From assembly GCA_025642065.1 (NCBI GenBank), contig JAODUP010000165.1, forward strand, positions 707,501 to 771,500: a DNA stretch of 64,000 nt, given 5' to 3'. Both the position numbers and the translations under genes were made by a program. Below the pieces are notes generated by a model. That model did not search any database. It saw only the letters and a list, made by a program, of their open reading frames with translations, and was not told the origin of the DNA. Shown here in pieces: positions 43,238-55,361 of this stretch. Position 1 is the stretch's first letter. Every line of letters starts with the position of its first letter. This DNA comes from Paralvinella palmiformis. Taxonomy: Eukaryota > Annelida > Polychaeta > Terebellida > Alvinellidae.

Positions 43238-43884
43238 GGCTTATTTTTATACTCTGCGAATAAATATTTAATCGGCCAAATATTATTAAACGTGCGACAT
43301 TCAGTACCAATTGTTCTCTTCATTCCTCGCTTCATACTCTCCACTTAATAGACGGCTAACATTATTCAAAACATCATGTTGTCAAACGCATTACGTACAT
43401 ATTCTCATCTAGTCCCCGATTGCTAACGGGTCCGAGAGAAAATCGCCCCGTTGTTCGCGTCAAACTTTACCATGCACTCACATGGCGGCAATATTGTCAA
43501 GCCATTTAATGAGTGAGTGATCAATATTTTGAGAGTAATATAAATTATTAATATGATTCATTTCAATAATAGGCCTAATGATCTGTCGGTGCCAGCAAGT
43601 TCCGTTTATTAAACATGTCCAAATGACTGATGTATGCAGAAATTTCTAGCACAGGAGAATACAGCGTTTATTCCGTGTGCAGCATGAAATAGCTCCAATT
43701 GTCGCAGGTTGTCGACCCCTGCTCTATTTGAACCAGCTTATTCCTACCAGATTTGTAACAATATTCGCGTATTAACTGATGTATGTCCCACGATGTAAAG
43801 TAACTGTTGTACAATGTCGATCTATCTACACATACACAGGTACAGACACAGGCACAGGGAGAAAGACAGCTAGACAGCTAAGGC
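43236..43884. other. No recognised gene
   Basis: Moderate composition, no motif. Confidence 0.4.
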
Positions 43885-43887
43885 AGC

Positions 43888-43952
<65 letters not shown>
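43885..43952. repeat. (CAGA)n microsatellite
   Basis: GACA units with two GATA variants. Confidence 0.95.
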
Positions 43953-43953
<1 letters not shown>

Positions 43954-44012
43954 ACAAAAATACACATATACACACTATTTGTGTATGTGTGTCTCTGTGC
44001 ATATGTGCGTGC

Positions 44013-44064
<52 letters not shown>

Positions 44065-44130
44065 TGTGTATATATGTATGTATGTGTGTGTGTATGTGTG
44101 TGTGTATGTGTGTGTATGTGTGTATGTGTA
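44013..44130. repeat. (AT)n-(GT)n-(GTAT)n microsatellite
   Basis: AT run, GT run, then TATGTGTG repeats. Confidence 0.95.
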
Positions 44131-44383
44131 ACGAAGTATCGTCCTCCATTAAAGTGATAACAAGATGTAACCTTTATATCAAAGGTTAAACATCTCGTCA
44201 GAAATGGCATATTAGCGCTAACAGATTCCGTCGTTAAACAGCATAATGACTATATAATGAGCATTAATGGTGATCTGTCAGCACATAGAACAAGATCATT
44301 AATATTATAACAGCTTTTGTATTAATGTCATCACATATCACTCGAGGTTGGTGACAGATCTCTGGGATCGGGAACCGTATCCC
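44131..44383. other. No recognised feature
   Basis: AT-rich sequence with no match. Confidence 0.4.
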
Positions 44384-44487
44384 GACTGGCCTATGTATGA
44401 AGGGTGTTTCATCTTTCATTTCGCCTCATCAGAGAGTAACTGGTCAATGTCGCCTAATGTGTGCATAAAAGTGGCCATAAAAGAACA
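44384..44487 (+). mobile_element. SINE, internally decayed
   Basis: The remnant reads GAAGGGTGTTTCATCTTTCA, TTCGCCTCAT and GTGCATAAAAGTGGCC-TAAAA. The head is reduced to GACTGGCCTATG. Confidence 0.6.
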
Positions 44488-44537
44488 ACATTTTACACAC
44501 ATCACATGAATTATTTTTATGGAGAGCGATGAGCTCC

Positions 44538-44538
<1 letters not shown>

Positions 44539-44586
<48 letters not shown>
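44539..44586. repeat. (AT)n microsatellite
   Basis: Uninterrupted AT run. Confidence 0.97.
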
Positions 44587-44588
<2 letters not shown>

Positions 44589-44649
44589 GGTATAATGACC
44601 ATTTCGTCATCATCAACAGAATATGACAGATAAATTTATGGATATTAAG

Positions 44650-44971
44650 AGAGCTTTCTCTCATATTTGTATGCTATATTATAATTATAAATCCTTCAAC
44701 TTTCCATTATCATCATCAACATGTTGATATTTCCTCTCTTTAGGACGAGCTATCTGTATATTGTTGATCTCAGCTATAATAGTCAATAAACCATGACGTC
44801 ATTTAACTCGTCTAATCAATTGAGAGTTATTTATTGATATCACTTCAGCTATCTCTAGGCATTATTGATGTTTATATCTAGATTGTAGATCGGTTGTGAA
44901 CTATGGGATCTAGTTAATGATCAAAATGATGGTTATCGTGATATCTGTCTTACACATAATATCCATAACCA
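44650..44971 (+). repeat. Dispersed repeat E, copy 1
   Basis: Matches the reverse complement of 50063-50600. Shared blocks are TTATAAATCCTTCA, ATCAACATGTTGATATTTC, TCTCTTTAGGA, AGTCAATAA-CCATGACGTC, ATTGATATCA-TT-AGCTAT and TGATGTTTATATCTAGATTG. The second copy carries about 190 bp extra. Contains the palindromes ATCAACATGTTGAT and TGACGTCA. Family unknown. Confidence 0.75.
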
Positions 44972-45319
44972 GCTGCAGATGGATTCAAGTGTGTCATGAT
45001 TTTCCAATTATGTCCGTTTCCCATATGTTTGCATGCCTGTGCCTGCCTGAATGCATACGTCTCTGTGTGTGCATGCGTGCACAGGTGTGTACTTCTTGTG
45101 TATCTATCGGGATGTGTGTATGTGTATGTATATGTATTAGACAAGACAAATGATTTATGGTTCTTAATTTATCTTACATTGTTTCTTCTTCAATTTACTA
45201 ATGTCAAGAATGATCTGATTATAAAGTTAGACATTTCTATTAACATCACTCGCTATACATCCTCACATATAGATAGGATGTTCACCCATGGAAGCCTACT
45301 GGATACCTATTTATCAGAG
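44972..45319. other. No recognised gene
   Basis: Short TG-rich stretches; the open frame 44996-45409 shows no domain. Confidence 0.4.
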
Positions 45320-45520
45320 ATGTGGATCAATTTTGCTGTGAGACGATGTGGTGTGATAACATCCAAAAGGTCGATCTGGAATGGACGATATGTAAATGTT
45401 ACGATGTAATTAGAAAGGAAGTGACGTGATTTTCTTTTTCACCAGACTGGGTAAGACGAAAGTCGACTGTGGCGCCGTCTGATGTAGACTATTCCACGTG
45501 ACAGGGGACTAGTTTTGCGG
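45320..45520 (+). repeat. Dispersed repeat F, copy 1
   Basis: Aligns with 58110-58310 through GATGTGGTGTGATAACATC/GATGTATGATAATATC, then TGTAAAT-TT-CGAT-TAATT and AGAAAGGAAGTGACGTG. Diverged; family unknown. Confidence 0.55.
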
Positions 45521-46053
45521 AATGATTTCTGTATCCAGGTTCGCTCCGGATGATAAATCATGGAAATTTGATTGTATCTTTGCCGACCGATTTCAGGTTA
45601 TCGCTTGATTTGTTTCTTCAAACGACACATAAAGCTTTTAATCTAGTTCTTATGGTAGAAGTGCATTTTGAAGAAACCCAAAATCAAAGAATTGTTTGGG
45701 GGAGAGAACTTCTGGTTAACAAGACAGCGTGTGTTGTACCACTAACACAGTCTCAGTGAGATACCCAACTAACGCTCTTATCATATCATGATGTAAACAA
45801 GAACAGTGTTAAAACGTCGCAGCTAAGAGCCATTATCTCGAATTGGTAATATAATGTATAGGTAGGTAATGGAGTTAATGGTTTTAATCCCATCTCTATA
45901 CGAATTTTTTGTTTTGATAATTTAACATTAATTAATGTCAGAATAGAGACTCATTATTAAGTATGAAATAGTGAATTGTTTTAATAGAATCAGTGATAAC
46001 TGTCATTTATTTAGTTTATTACTTAAAATCCATTCTAAGACTTCCTCAGCTCA

Positions 46054-46054
<1 letters not shown>
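45521..46054. other. No recognised gene
   Basis: A 69-codon frame (45550-45759) shows no domain. Confidence 0.4.
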
Positions 46055-46089
<35 letters not shown>

Positions 46090-46099
46090 TATTATTATA
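46055..46099. repeat. (ATT)n microsatellite
   Basis: ATT run. Confidence 0.95.
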
Positions 46100-46396
46100 A
46101 TTATAACATATTTTTATAAGCATTTTTTACCAACATCAGCAAGTTGATGGCCTGGTATAATTCCATCATACTTTACGGCCTATTGCTATTCTATGCTGGA
46201 GATGGATTTGTGAAAATTATATTGTCATACTCCCAAATGTGAATGAAAAGTGAATGAAATCAATACAGGTGGAGGATAAGACAGAAACCAGGTCTAATTA
46301 ACTACGTCGTATGATTGTAAAATGTGCAACTGGATAACAAAGTATTATTATAGAGATTTGTATGTACTTAATTTTATACTTTAAATGTGTATGCGG

Positions 46397-46475
46397 GACT
46401 AGGGAGTGGCGCAGTCGTTATGGGAATAGGCTGCAAACCTCCAGTTTATGTGCTCGAATCCGAAACTTAACTGTG
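46397..46475 (+). mobile_element. tRNA-like head of a decayed SINE
   Basis: GGGAGTGGCGCAGTCGTTAT resembles a tRNA A box and GTGCTCGAATCCG a B box, at roughly tRNA spacing. The acceptor stem does not pair, so this is not an intact tRNA gene. Confidence 0.4.
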
Positions 46476-46555
46476 TTGGGGGCTTATTATCCAAGATTCT
46501 GAGAGATGTTATGTCAAAGATCCCTGCTATTTCGGTTCATTGCATTATATATAAA

Positions 46556-46643
46556 GGTGTGTGTGTGTATGAGTGCGTGTGTGTATCAATGTGTGTGCGT
46601 ATCTGTGAGAGTTTGTGCCTGTATGTGTGTGTATGTGTGTGCA
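46556..46643. repeat. (GT)n-rich tract
   Basis: Interrupted TG repeats. Confidence 0.85.
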
Positions 46644-47349
46644 GTCTGAGTATGGCGCTGTTTCGATCTCATCTCGTCATTATCAAAAGGATGATGATAT
46701 TCTGTATTTTTCTGAAATGATGAGATAACCCATAGCTCCTATCTACCTGTGCTACCTGACACACCTTGTTCAGTATCAGTTGCGAGCCTTTCATAACATC
46801 TTGATTTAAGTAACCCAGCTTATACCACACGTGGACGTCTCTAATAATATATTATATATCAGTAATAAGATATGTGAATAACGGTACTCTCACCGTAGAA
46901 AGTTTTTGTAGAGCTATCTACACATGATTATCATAATCATCGTCATAATATTCATTATCGTAATCATTAATATCATCATCATCATCATCATCATCAACAT
47001 CATCAACATCACAAAATAGGGTAGCCGTGTGAATAATTATCGGGCGTTGACATCATGTCAGAATAAACAAAAAGCTGTCAAAATGGCGTTATTTGAGAAA
47101 GATTTCCCTTAATTCCTTTGATCTTTATATGTAATTTTAGTTTCAACCGATTATACTTTGATGTAAATGTTTGAAATTTTACATCTAAAACCTCATTTAT
47201 AGAATGATAAACTCAGAAAACTTTATATCCATAATACTACACTCGAACCCTTTTTAGCATAAAATAGACATCTGATTCTTTCAAGCTATCTCTGTTTTTA
47301 TGTTAAGTTTAATATTCAGACATATGTGTAACATCAATGAAAGAAGCAC
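46644..47349. other. No recognised gene; (ATC)n at 46970-47005
   Basis: AT-rich sequence with a short ATC array that could be an old SINE tail, though no SINE body precedes it. Confidence 0.4.
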
Positions 47350-47790
47350 TTGTAACTATAGTCGCCTTCAACGAATTCAGAATAGTACAGCTGGCATAGT
47401 GACAAATACCCGAAACTATTATCATATCACCCCAATTCTTCAAAAACTACATTCGCTACCTGTTAGACATTTCAAGATTTATTAATAACTCATCCAGTCA
47501 GATGCCATTGCAGGTGTCAAATATATCGGCTCAAGTTATATGGTGATTGTGTGTTTAGTGTTTAGGAAGCCCTCACTTTGTGGAATAAGTTACCGGCAGA
47601 TATTAGAAACGGGACATCTGGAAATATAAAATTTATTCTTTGTTTCTTTAACCGATAAATAATAATTGTCGTTTAAATATCTTATAGGGTTTTTACATAC
47701 ATATTATTTAGGGTATTACTATACAGCGACTTTGAATGGATCCTGCTAGTATGGGCGTATATTAAATTTCCTTATTATTATTATTATTTA
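47350..47790 (+). pseudogene. CR1/L2-type LINE C-terminal fragment and 3' end
   Basis: The plus strand reads RLQRIQNSTAGIVTNTRNYY then HITPILQKLHSLPVRHFKIY, the same C-terminal block found at about 40070-39960 on the minus strand. After stops and frame changes comes TLWNKLPADIRNGTS (near 47575-47620), then the LINE 3' UTR (CTTTGAATGGATCCTGCTAG) and an (ATT)n tail. A 5'-truncated, dead copy. Confidence 0.85.
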
Positions 47791-48398
47791 TTTATTATTA
47801 AACAAACGCCTAAACTCTGCTGGTTATTCGAAATTCTGAGGAGGTCGGATCAAACTGGCGAAGATATTGTCCATTCGTTGGAAGATTTGCGAAGACGAGA
47901 GACATCGCACTCCGTCTTCATCAAGAAACTAATTGTCTTTATAACCAGAAGTCAGCAGATGGATGGTGATAAACTAGATCGAGCTTGTTCTTAATCGCAC
48001 ACCGAAGGACTGTATCCCTCTGACTTCCTGACTCTGTTTCTTGTTCTGCATCAATATTGAATCGGAAATATTCAGAATTGTATTTCGATAGATCTAAAAA
48101 TGGTCATATCGAATAGATGATTTCGGTTCGTAAGAGAAGATACGGATCCAATAACTTTGATTGTAGTTCTTTCTTAAGGGATCGTTTGATATTCTGTCTA
48201 ATTACTTGACCAGAAGTCTCAAAGATAAATTTGAAAACACAGATGAGTTTCAATACTAAATTAGAACTAAAATTGGCCAAAACTAGGAAAAACTATTCCA
48301 TTATTAAGCTATTACAAGTTGGTGGATTTTCTGAAATTTCGTATGCCAACAGCAATGTTTGTCAGACCAAGTCCCTGCTTGTCTAAACTATTTGTTCT
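47791..48398. other. No recognised gene
   Basis: Plain sequence with no match. Confidence 0.4.
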
Positions 48399-48534
48399 GA
48401 TGGTGATCGGTGTTTTACAGCCACCTTTGTGCACATAGTAGGCTAAATGGGCCGAGCTACCTCCAAATGTAATGAATCGAAGTCAAAGAAGAAACCCCCT
48501 TCAGATATGCCCACGCCGAAATTCGTACACGGGT
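48399..48534 (-). mobile_element. SINE S1, head-truncated
   Basis: The plus strand reads GGTGTTTTACAGCCACCTTT, AGTAGGCTAAATGGGCCGAG and CTTCAGATATGCCCACGCCG, then a B-box complement AATTCGTACACG. The A-box half is absent. Confidence 0.8.
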
Positions 48535-48579
48535 GAGTTCACTGTATGTTGATTTATTAATGAGTGATTGAGTGAATTC

Positions 48580-48690
48580 TGACGGAAAAGAACCATCAAA
48601 AACGAGTACGAATAAGATTCGAACCCCAAATATTAAAACTTTTGCAGCGCAATACTATAATCACTACAGTATCGGAATGCTAAGATTTAT
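48580..48690 (-). mobile_element. tRNA-derived SINE, second family (S2)
   Basis: The minus strand reads TGTAGTGATTATAGTATTGC (A-box region), then GGGGTTCGAATCTTATTCGT (B box). Similar in design to 16640-16755 and 49100-49230. Confidence 0.45.
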
Positions 48691-48779
48691 TCATGAAATA
48701 TATTCCTGTCGGGTACACAAGAAAATATTATCAGCGCATCATAAGGACTAACAAAGATAAGTGCAAATGTATTGATTAT

Positions 48780-49015
48780 CTGGTAACGAAATATTCTAAT
48801 CTTTGACATTCTCTAATTAATAACGGGAACTTTAAAGCATTCAATTTCATCCGAAATTATTCAATGACATTCTGGCAAAACATCGCAGTTGGACAAAGCT
48901 ATTAATTGCTAATGTGCATGACTAATTGTCAGCAACACAATATATAATTTGGATACTTTTTTGCGTGACAATTAATCAATTAGCGTGACCTCTACGACTC
49001 TGGGCTACAACAGAG
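48780..49015. promoter_or_regulatory. Cluster of homeodomain-type sites, possible enhancer
   Basis: About 230 bp without microsatellite or repeat similarity. It is dense in TAATTA-type cores: CTAATTAATAAC, TATTAATTGCTAATG, GACTAATTGTC and ACAATTAATCAATTAGC. CTTTGA near 48803 and an ATGTGCAT octamer-like word are also present. This is suggestive only, because AT-rich DNA gives such words often. Confidence 0.2.
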
Positions 49016-49099
49016 TGTCGACTTATCGAAAACTCAACAATTGCCTGTATTAATCGTGGCTAGCTGAGATGAGTTGTACAGCCTTGATTCTGGTTTCAT

Positions 49100-49230
49100 C
49101 TGGGACATATAGCCGAGAGATGACTGCCTAGGGAAACAAATCACAGAAAAACAGCTATGCATCTGATTCGAACCCACAAACTGGGCGGCTTGCAGCGCAG
49201 CGCACTAATTACTGTACATCGAAACGTTCT
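49100..49230 (-). mobile_element. tRNA-derived SINE, second family (S2)
   Basis: The minus strand reads ACAGTAATTAGTGCGCTGCG (A-box region), then GTGGGTTCGAATCAGATGCA (B box) and CTGTTTTTCTGTGATTTGTT. Confidence 0.5.
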
Positions 49231-49539
49231 AATAATAATATTGGTGGAGAAAGAACCAAGATACCATTTAATAGACATCAGTTTAGAGTATTATTACCTA
49301 AATGTATGGTGTATCTTTATGAAGTGTTATAACATTGCGGAGATTCACTATATCTGTATATAAAGCGGCAGTGATTCTCGGTATCATTTTAAACCTCGTA
49401 TCTAAAAAGCCATATACAGACCCAAACAGTATTACCAAACCTTATATAAAGATGGGACATACATGCAAAAATACGAGAAAAAAACATGAACACGCCTACC
49501 CGGACACACATAAGAATGTACAAACACAAGCACACACAA
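49231..49539. other. No recognised gene
   Basis: AT-rich sequence; the open frame 49335-49661 is partly microsatellite. Confidence 0.4.
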
Positions 49540-49542
49540 CCA

Positions 49543-49619
<77 letters not shown>
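49540..49619. repeat. (CA)n-(GA)n compound microsatellite
   Basis: A CA run joins directly to a purine-only GA run; Z-DNA and triplex-prone halves are adjacent. Confidence 0.96.
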
Positions 49620-49621
<2 letters not shown>

Positions 49622-49904
49622 AACAAAAAACACATACAGACAATTACACATATACTGGTGACTTGACACAGACTTAATACGTAGTCTAGTCACTAAGTCA
49701 GTCTAAGTAATCACTAAGTTCATATAACAACAATGATATGTCATCCATTTTCAAAATCAAATCTTCACTGATAGCATACCACAGCATCATTATCTTTTCA
49801 CTTATTATCCTATATCTCGTAGAAGGCTTTACTTTCGGTTTCGTATGTAACTGGTGGAGAAGGGGTTATTCCCGAGGATATGATGTTGTAACGCTTCGGT
49901 GATG
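49620..49904. other. No recognised feature
   Basis: Plain sequence. Confidence 0.4.
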
Positions 49905-50062
49905 ATGAGTAGGGCGTTTTAGCCCAAAAGTTGATATTTTAGGGATAATGTTGTGCCCATTAGTCCGAGTGGGTGGATGAAGCACACTTCTAACATGGCC
50001 CGGCCATCTTTCGAATTCAAGTGCTATAGATATGTGGCAAATCGCATTGCCATTTAAGCAAT
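49905..50062 (-). mobile_element. Strongly decayed tRNA-derived SINE
   Basis: The minus strand reads CTCCATTGCTTAAATGGCAA (A-box region) and CACTTGAATTCGAAAG (B-box region), then GGCCGGGCC and CATTAG. It resembles the S1 subfamily at 9121 but the body is poorly preserved. Confidence 0.35.
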
Positions 50063-50600
50063 GGAGGAGTGGATATTTAGACAAATAATCACGATAAACA
50101 TAATTTCGATCGTTAACTAGATCCTATAGTTGACAACAGATCTACAATCTAGATATAAACATCAGCAATAGATAGAGATAGCTTAAATGATATCAATGTA
50201 TAACTCCATTATCGTTATCAATATCAACACACAGAGTCCTGTATTTGACCGATAACAGCCAGGAATGATGTAAGACAGAGGATGGTTAAAGAGATGAACA
50301 ACCATTAGACGGGATACAATATGGATACCATCTATCAACTGATAACAATAAAACAACGAAAGAGACACGGACTTTTAAATGGAAAACAACTATCAATTGA
50401 TTGGACGAGGTAAATGACGTCATGGATTATTGACTAAAGTAGCTGTCATCAACAATAAAGAGATCCTAAAGAGACGAAATATCAACATGTTGATAATGGT
50501 AATGATGATAATGGATCACCATCAACATGTTGATGTGTTGTTGCTGTTGTTGATGATACTGGATCATGAAGGATTTATAATTTAGTATAAAATTACGAAA
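50063..50600 (-). repeat. Dispersed repeat E, copy 2
   Basis: Inverted relative to copy 1 (44650-44971). Contains about 190 bp not present there (about 50205-50385) and a second CATCAACATGTTGATG palindrome. Confidence 0.75.
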
Positions 50601-50708
50601 GAGGCCAAACTTAATCGCAATTTATCTCTCTAGCTCAATCTCTTACTGATGAAAACGGATGATGATGGAGTTATAAATTAGTATGTCACTAGCTCAGTTT
50701 AAAGAGAC

Positions 50709-50709
50709 G

Positions 50710-50765
<56 letters not shown>
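50709..50765. repeat. (AT)n at LINE 5' edge
   Basis: AT run that ends exactly where endonuclease coding sequence begins. Confidence 0.97.
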
Positions 50766-50769
<4 letters not shown>

Positions 50770-50927
50770 ACTAAATTGTGGCTTGGAACAGACACTAATC
50801 AGCTCGCAATAAATGAGTTGGTTCCTATAGGTTATGAGTTTAATCAGAATTCCCGTAAAAGTGGCAGACGTGGATACTATTGACATATAAATCTGGACTG
50901 GATATTAAGGTGAGTAAGTCAGATACA

Positions 50928-50932
<5 letters not shown>

Positions 50933-50974
<42 letters not shown>
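50933..50974. repeat. (AT)n inside LINE endonuclease
   Basis: AT run interrupting the endonuclease domain between the RRG and QHV blocks. Confidence 0.96.
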
Positions 50975-50975
<1 letters not shown>

Positions 50976-52902
50976 ATTTTGAAAACATGGACTGTAACAT
51001 AAATATAGTACGTTACGGTTAAGTGTTCTATAATATTTTATCTGCCTCATTCTAAAGAAACTGGTTTTAAAAAGGCATTAATCTTCGATGAATGATCTAA
51101 AGACTTAGTTAACATAGCCATTATTCCATATGATGTCATAATAACCATTGCTGGATATATTATTCACATCAATTGATTCAACATGTGAATGGTGTAATTG
51201 GCAAAGGAGGCCACACACTAGATTTGGTCATCTCTAGAGAATCGAACTCCATTATAGTAGGAGTTTCTTCTGTGTGTGACCATTGTCTCCGTAGCAACAA
51301 AGGTAAGTCCTTCGGCGATCATCTGGCTGTACAGTTCGTTATTAATATGGTCAAGTCCGATTACATACGATAAAAGATCACTTACAGCAAGTATCGTAGC
51401 ATAAATATATGTGCAGAATCTACAGTCGCCTCAGCACCTGAGTAAGTGTGAGGGAACATTTGGTAAACTGATAGAAGCCTATAACAAAGGTGTCCAAAGC
51501 ATCATTTATCACCATGCTCCCTCTTATTCGTAAATCATTGCATTCAGAACCCAAGCTCCTTGGTACTCTGATAAACGTAGATTTGCTAAGAAGATTCGGA
51601 GGAAAACAGATAGAACTTGGCGCCGAATTTCCTTATCGGTGTACTTAGAAATATACCGGAACTCTGTAAAAATAAATACACAATTATTCGAGAAGACACA
51701 AACATACAGAATTGCGGAAAAGATCAAAAGAAACTTTTCGATTTATCAAGGAAATTGATGGAAAGAAATTCAAATGTAAATCTCCCAGAGTTTACCTCTG
51801 CTGAACACCTGGCAGAAAGGTTCAGCAAGTTCTTCATCATGAATAAGATGATTTCTGATACCCCAAATAATCCTTGCAATATCTTTATGGATGCGGATAT
51901 TGTGTTTAATTGGAAAATGCTCGAGGTGTTTCAACCACTTTCTGAAGTTGAGGTCGAGGAGTTAATCACCATCTCTCTGAACAAGTCATATGACCTGGAT
52001 TCATTTCCCACTTGGCGTTTGAACAAATATGTGGATGAACTTCTGCCACTGATATCAACCATTATCAATGGATGAGTCAGTATGGCCGTTGTGTTTGAAA
52101 CGAGCCACCATAACCCTGTTACTTATGAGACCTGGGTTGGATAAGGAAGATATGAAGAATTACCGTCCTATTTCTAAACATCCTTTCATTTCTAAGCTTT
52201 TTGAATATGTAGTAACAAGGCGTATGGAAGAGCACAATGCTCTCAATGGCAGTTATCAGTCTGCTTATCGTAGAAGTCATTCAACAAAAATTGTTCTCTT
52301 GAATATACAGAATGACATTGCTAGGGCTTTTAATGTGATCCACCACCCGATCCTACTGTGTTTAGAAATTTCCCGTAGTGTTTAGCATTGTCATCAACAA
52401 AAAAGCTTCAATTTAGGTAAGGTTGTATCTCACCAATACAATAAAATCACCAAATGTATAGCTTTATTTTGGTATACCACAGGGATCCGTTTTGGGACCG
52501 AAGAATCGTGTTTGTAGAATAAACGAGTTGGTTAAATTAAATTATTAGACGGTATAATATTAAATATCATTGGTCTGTTGATGATACCCAAGTGTACATA
52601 ACTTTAAAGCCATGTGATAAATGGGATCATATTTTCATCTTCAATTAAACCTTGTATTACAGATATAAGTATTTGGATGAACAGCAACATGCTGTAATTG
52701 AATAATGACAAGACCGAATTAATCGTTTTTCTCACCCAAGGAGCATGTAGAGAACATTGAGAATCTTCGCATTAAGATAGGATCCAGTTATATAAATTAT
52801 TCCTTGTCTGTTAGAAATCTAGGGCTTATATTCGATAATACTTTAGGAACGGAGAAGCAGGTGAATTATATATGTATTATCAAATAAAAAACATATGGCT
52901 TA

Positions 52903-52905
52903 TTC

Positions 52906-52966
<61 letters not shown>
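52903..52966. repeat. (AT)n inside LINE C-terminal domain
   Basis: AT run replacing the segment between the VRNLG block and the C-terminal W-LP block. Confidence 0.96.
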
Positions 52967-52967
<1 letters not shown>

Positions 52968-53115
52968 ATAAGAAGCACTTTTGGGGTACTAAAACGTCAT
53001 ACAGAAATGTACGGAAAGAAATCTTCATGAGCATCAGTTCCCAGACTGTGGAAAAAAGTATTACATTTTCAGCGAGTAAAGAAATATTTTGTAAAGTTCT
53101 TTATATGTATAAAAT

Positions 53116-53310
53116 ATGTTTGTGTTATATCAGCCAAAACAGGTTTAAATTTAGTTAATTAAGTACAGTACTTGAATATAATTTGAAAAAATGCTACATA
53201 AAATGCTAATATATACATAAATGTGGTCAGTAATATAAGGGATGTTATAATATTAATTATCTTGTTTATGTGTCCAGTCAGATTAATATTATCAAACTCC
53301 CATTTTTAAC
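53116..53310. other. No recognised feature
   Basis: AT-rich sequence, possibly decayed LINE 3' UTR. The (ATT)n-tailed 3' end is not present. Confidence 0.4.
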
Positions 53311-53344
53311 ACGCACACACACGCGCGCGCGCGCGCACACACAC
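53311..53344. repeat. (CA)n/(CG)n tract
   Basis: ACACACACGCGCGCGCGCGCACACAC, alternating throughout. Confidence 0.92.
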
Positions 53345-53695
<351 letters not shown>

Positions 53696-53697
<2 letters not shown>

Positions 53698-54061
53698 AAA
53701 CTATTACGGTAGTCTTCCTTATATTCTGCATCAACATGAAGCGCCTTTTGACATTTATAATATAGGCAACAAATAGAATAATGAAGGAATATTTTATCAA
53801 ATATAAAAATGTTGACAAGAATATTATCTTTCCATATAAACGTCATTTATTGTTATCAGGTAAATCAACTATTATGTGTTTGTGACAGCAATAAATAGAG
53901 TATAACTCGAGTTAACTGACATCTGTATGAGATAATAAGGTGACTAATTGCTTGTCTATGATCACTAACATTATGATGTTTGATAACAGACTGATTGTCC
54001 AGGATTTGCTCCTCATATATAACATAGCGTGTATGTGTGTGCGTGTGTGTGTGTGTGTGTG
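53696..54061. other. No recognised gene; short (GT)n at its end
   Basis: AT-rich sequence ending in a GT run that abuts unit C. Confidence 0.4.
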
Positions 54062-55065
54062 TGGTTAGGATACATAGAGAGGCAACAGGCACAGAGCATT
54101 AACATATCTAAACATCCTTCGAGACCTACCTCCATAAATCTAAATACAAATACAACTATACATACATTAATCTAAAAATAAAATGTTCCATACCTCGACA
54201 TATTGATAGATATATGCGTATACCTAAGCATGTATCTGGTCTACTCATCAGCCTGTGGGAACCAGTTAATTCGCTTTTCGTACGCGACAAATATGTCACG
54301 CCCACAGGAAAGCGGCTACATGCAGGCTACGTACAAAAAGCAGAAGCACGTAAACACATACCATTTGACACCACAGCTCGCAGCAAACAACACGTGCGTG
54401 TGGCTCAATGGTGACTTGCTACATACATATCATAAACTATTTTGACACAACAGTTTACATTCAACACTAATTTTCTGTGGTCCAAAAGAAACAAGTATAT
54501 AAATATTTCGACACCTCAGATGCTGACCTCAACTTTATTCTGGGTTCGAATAACTACATAAATCCTACCTATATGAACCATATATATCGATACACTAGTC
54601 TGGCGTCGAAGTTCTTCTCTAACCTAAGTGACAGTTAGGACTTTTATAGACCCTAAGCGTGTAAAGAAACATTGCAGTTTGTTGAGCATGTGAGACAACG
54701 TACACAAACTCGTATGGAATCAGTGAAGTGATTTAGCTAAAATAAAAACAAAGTAGCAACACTGCACAATGGATTATTATTGGACTAGAACGAAATATCG
54801 TCTCAAACCTGAGTAAATACTATGATTTACTCGAACCTAACAGCTAATCCTCATACGTTTCCGTTCATCACTAAGTGAACGTTCATTCACGCCTAATTTA
54901 GCGTCCCTAAGTAAATGCAGTTAGGTGTGGTGGGATCTAAATTAAAGCGCCTATCCACTTGATCCATTTGACCCATGGTCGAGAACAGCGGATTTCAGGC
55001 AGATCTCCGATACTGCGAATGACACGTCGGGATTATAATAGCTATACATTTAACAAATTTCCTAT
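54062..55065 (-). repeat. Unit C, copy 2
   Basis: Reverse complement of unit C. It keeps the CTCATCAG/CCTGTGGG hairpin (54244-54260 with CCCACAGG at 54300) and the extra GGGATCTAAATTAAAGCGCC segment. It stops before the Penelope end. Confidence 0.8.
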
Positions 55066-55361
55066 ATCAGTGTAACCTAATTACTCATAATATGGGAACA
55101 AATTTTGTCCGCAGCTTAATACCCATGGAGATGCCTGCCGGAGTAACAAACGACTTCAGGAGTATAAATCCACCAAACAGCATTGTATGAATTAATAGGT
55201 CGTTTCGCCAGACCACATAAGAGGACAACAATATAGATTCTATATTATACATAACAAAGGTAATAGACTCAAACATGTTGTAATAACGACATAACTTTTT
55301 TTAATTGGTGTAATAAGGAATCTGGATGGAAATAGATAAGATGTCTGGCACGGACAATGTG
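55066..55361. other. Spacer between tandem unit C copies
   Basis: About 300 bp of unrelated sequence. Confidence 0.4.

Larger units (their letters stand above)
50767..53115 (+). pseudogene. CR1/L2-type LINE with endonuclease and RT, decayed
   Basis: Blocks are in correct order on the plus strand. TKLWLGTDTNQLAINELVPI then GYEFNQNSRKSGRRG (AP endonuclease, 50767-50880). QHVNGVIGKGGHTLDLVISR and GDHLAVQFVI (endonuclease C-terminus, 51175-51345). A linker with LPEFTSAEHLAERFSKFF, then LNKSYDLDSFPTWRLNKYVD. NYRPISKHPFISKLFEYVVT and GSYQSAYRRSHSTKIVLLNI (RT). GIPQGSVLGP (near 52480) and VDDTQVYI, where the usual YADD reads VDD (near 52575). VRNLGLIFDNTLG, and after an (AT)n array YGK-then-VPRLWKKV (C-terminus, near 53010-53060). 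Several stops and frameshifts and two internal (AT)n arrays break it. It is the most complete LINE in the window but not functional. Confidence 0.88.

Noticed and set aside
46397..46475. Intact tRNA gene
   Set aside because: Both box words are present, but acceptor and anticodon stems do not pair; kept only as a SINE-like remnant.
54203..54445. Repeated open frames in unit C (also 55506-55718 and 31884-32096)
   Set aside because: Conserved only because the copies are recent duplicates; different frames are open in different copies and no domain is recognisable.
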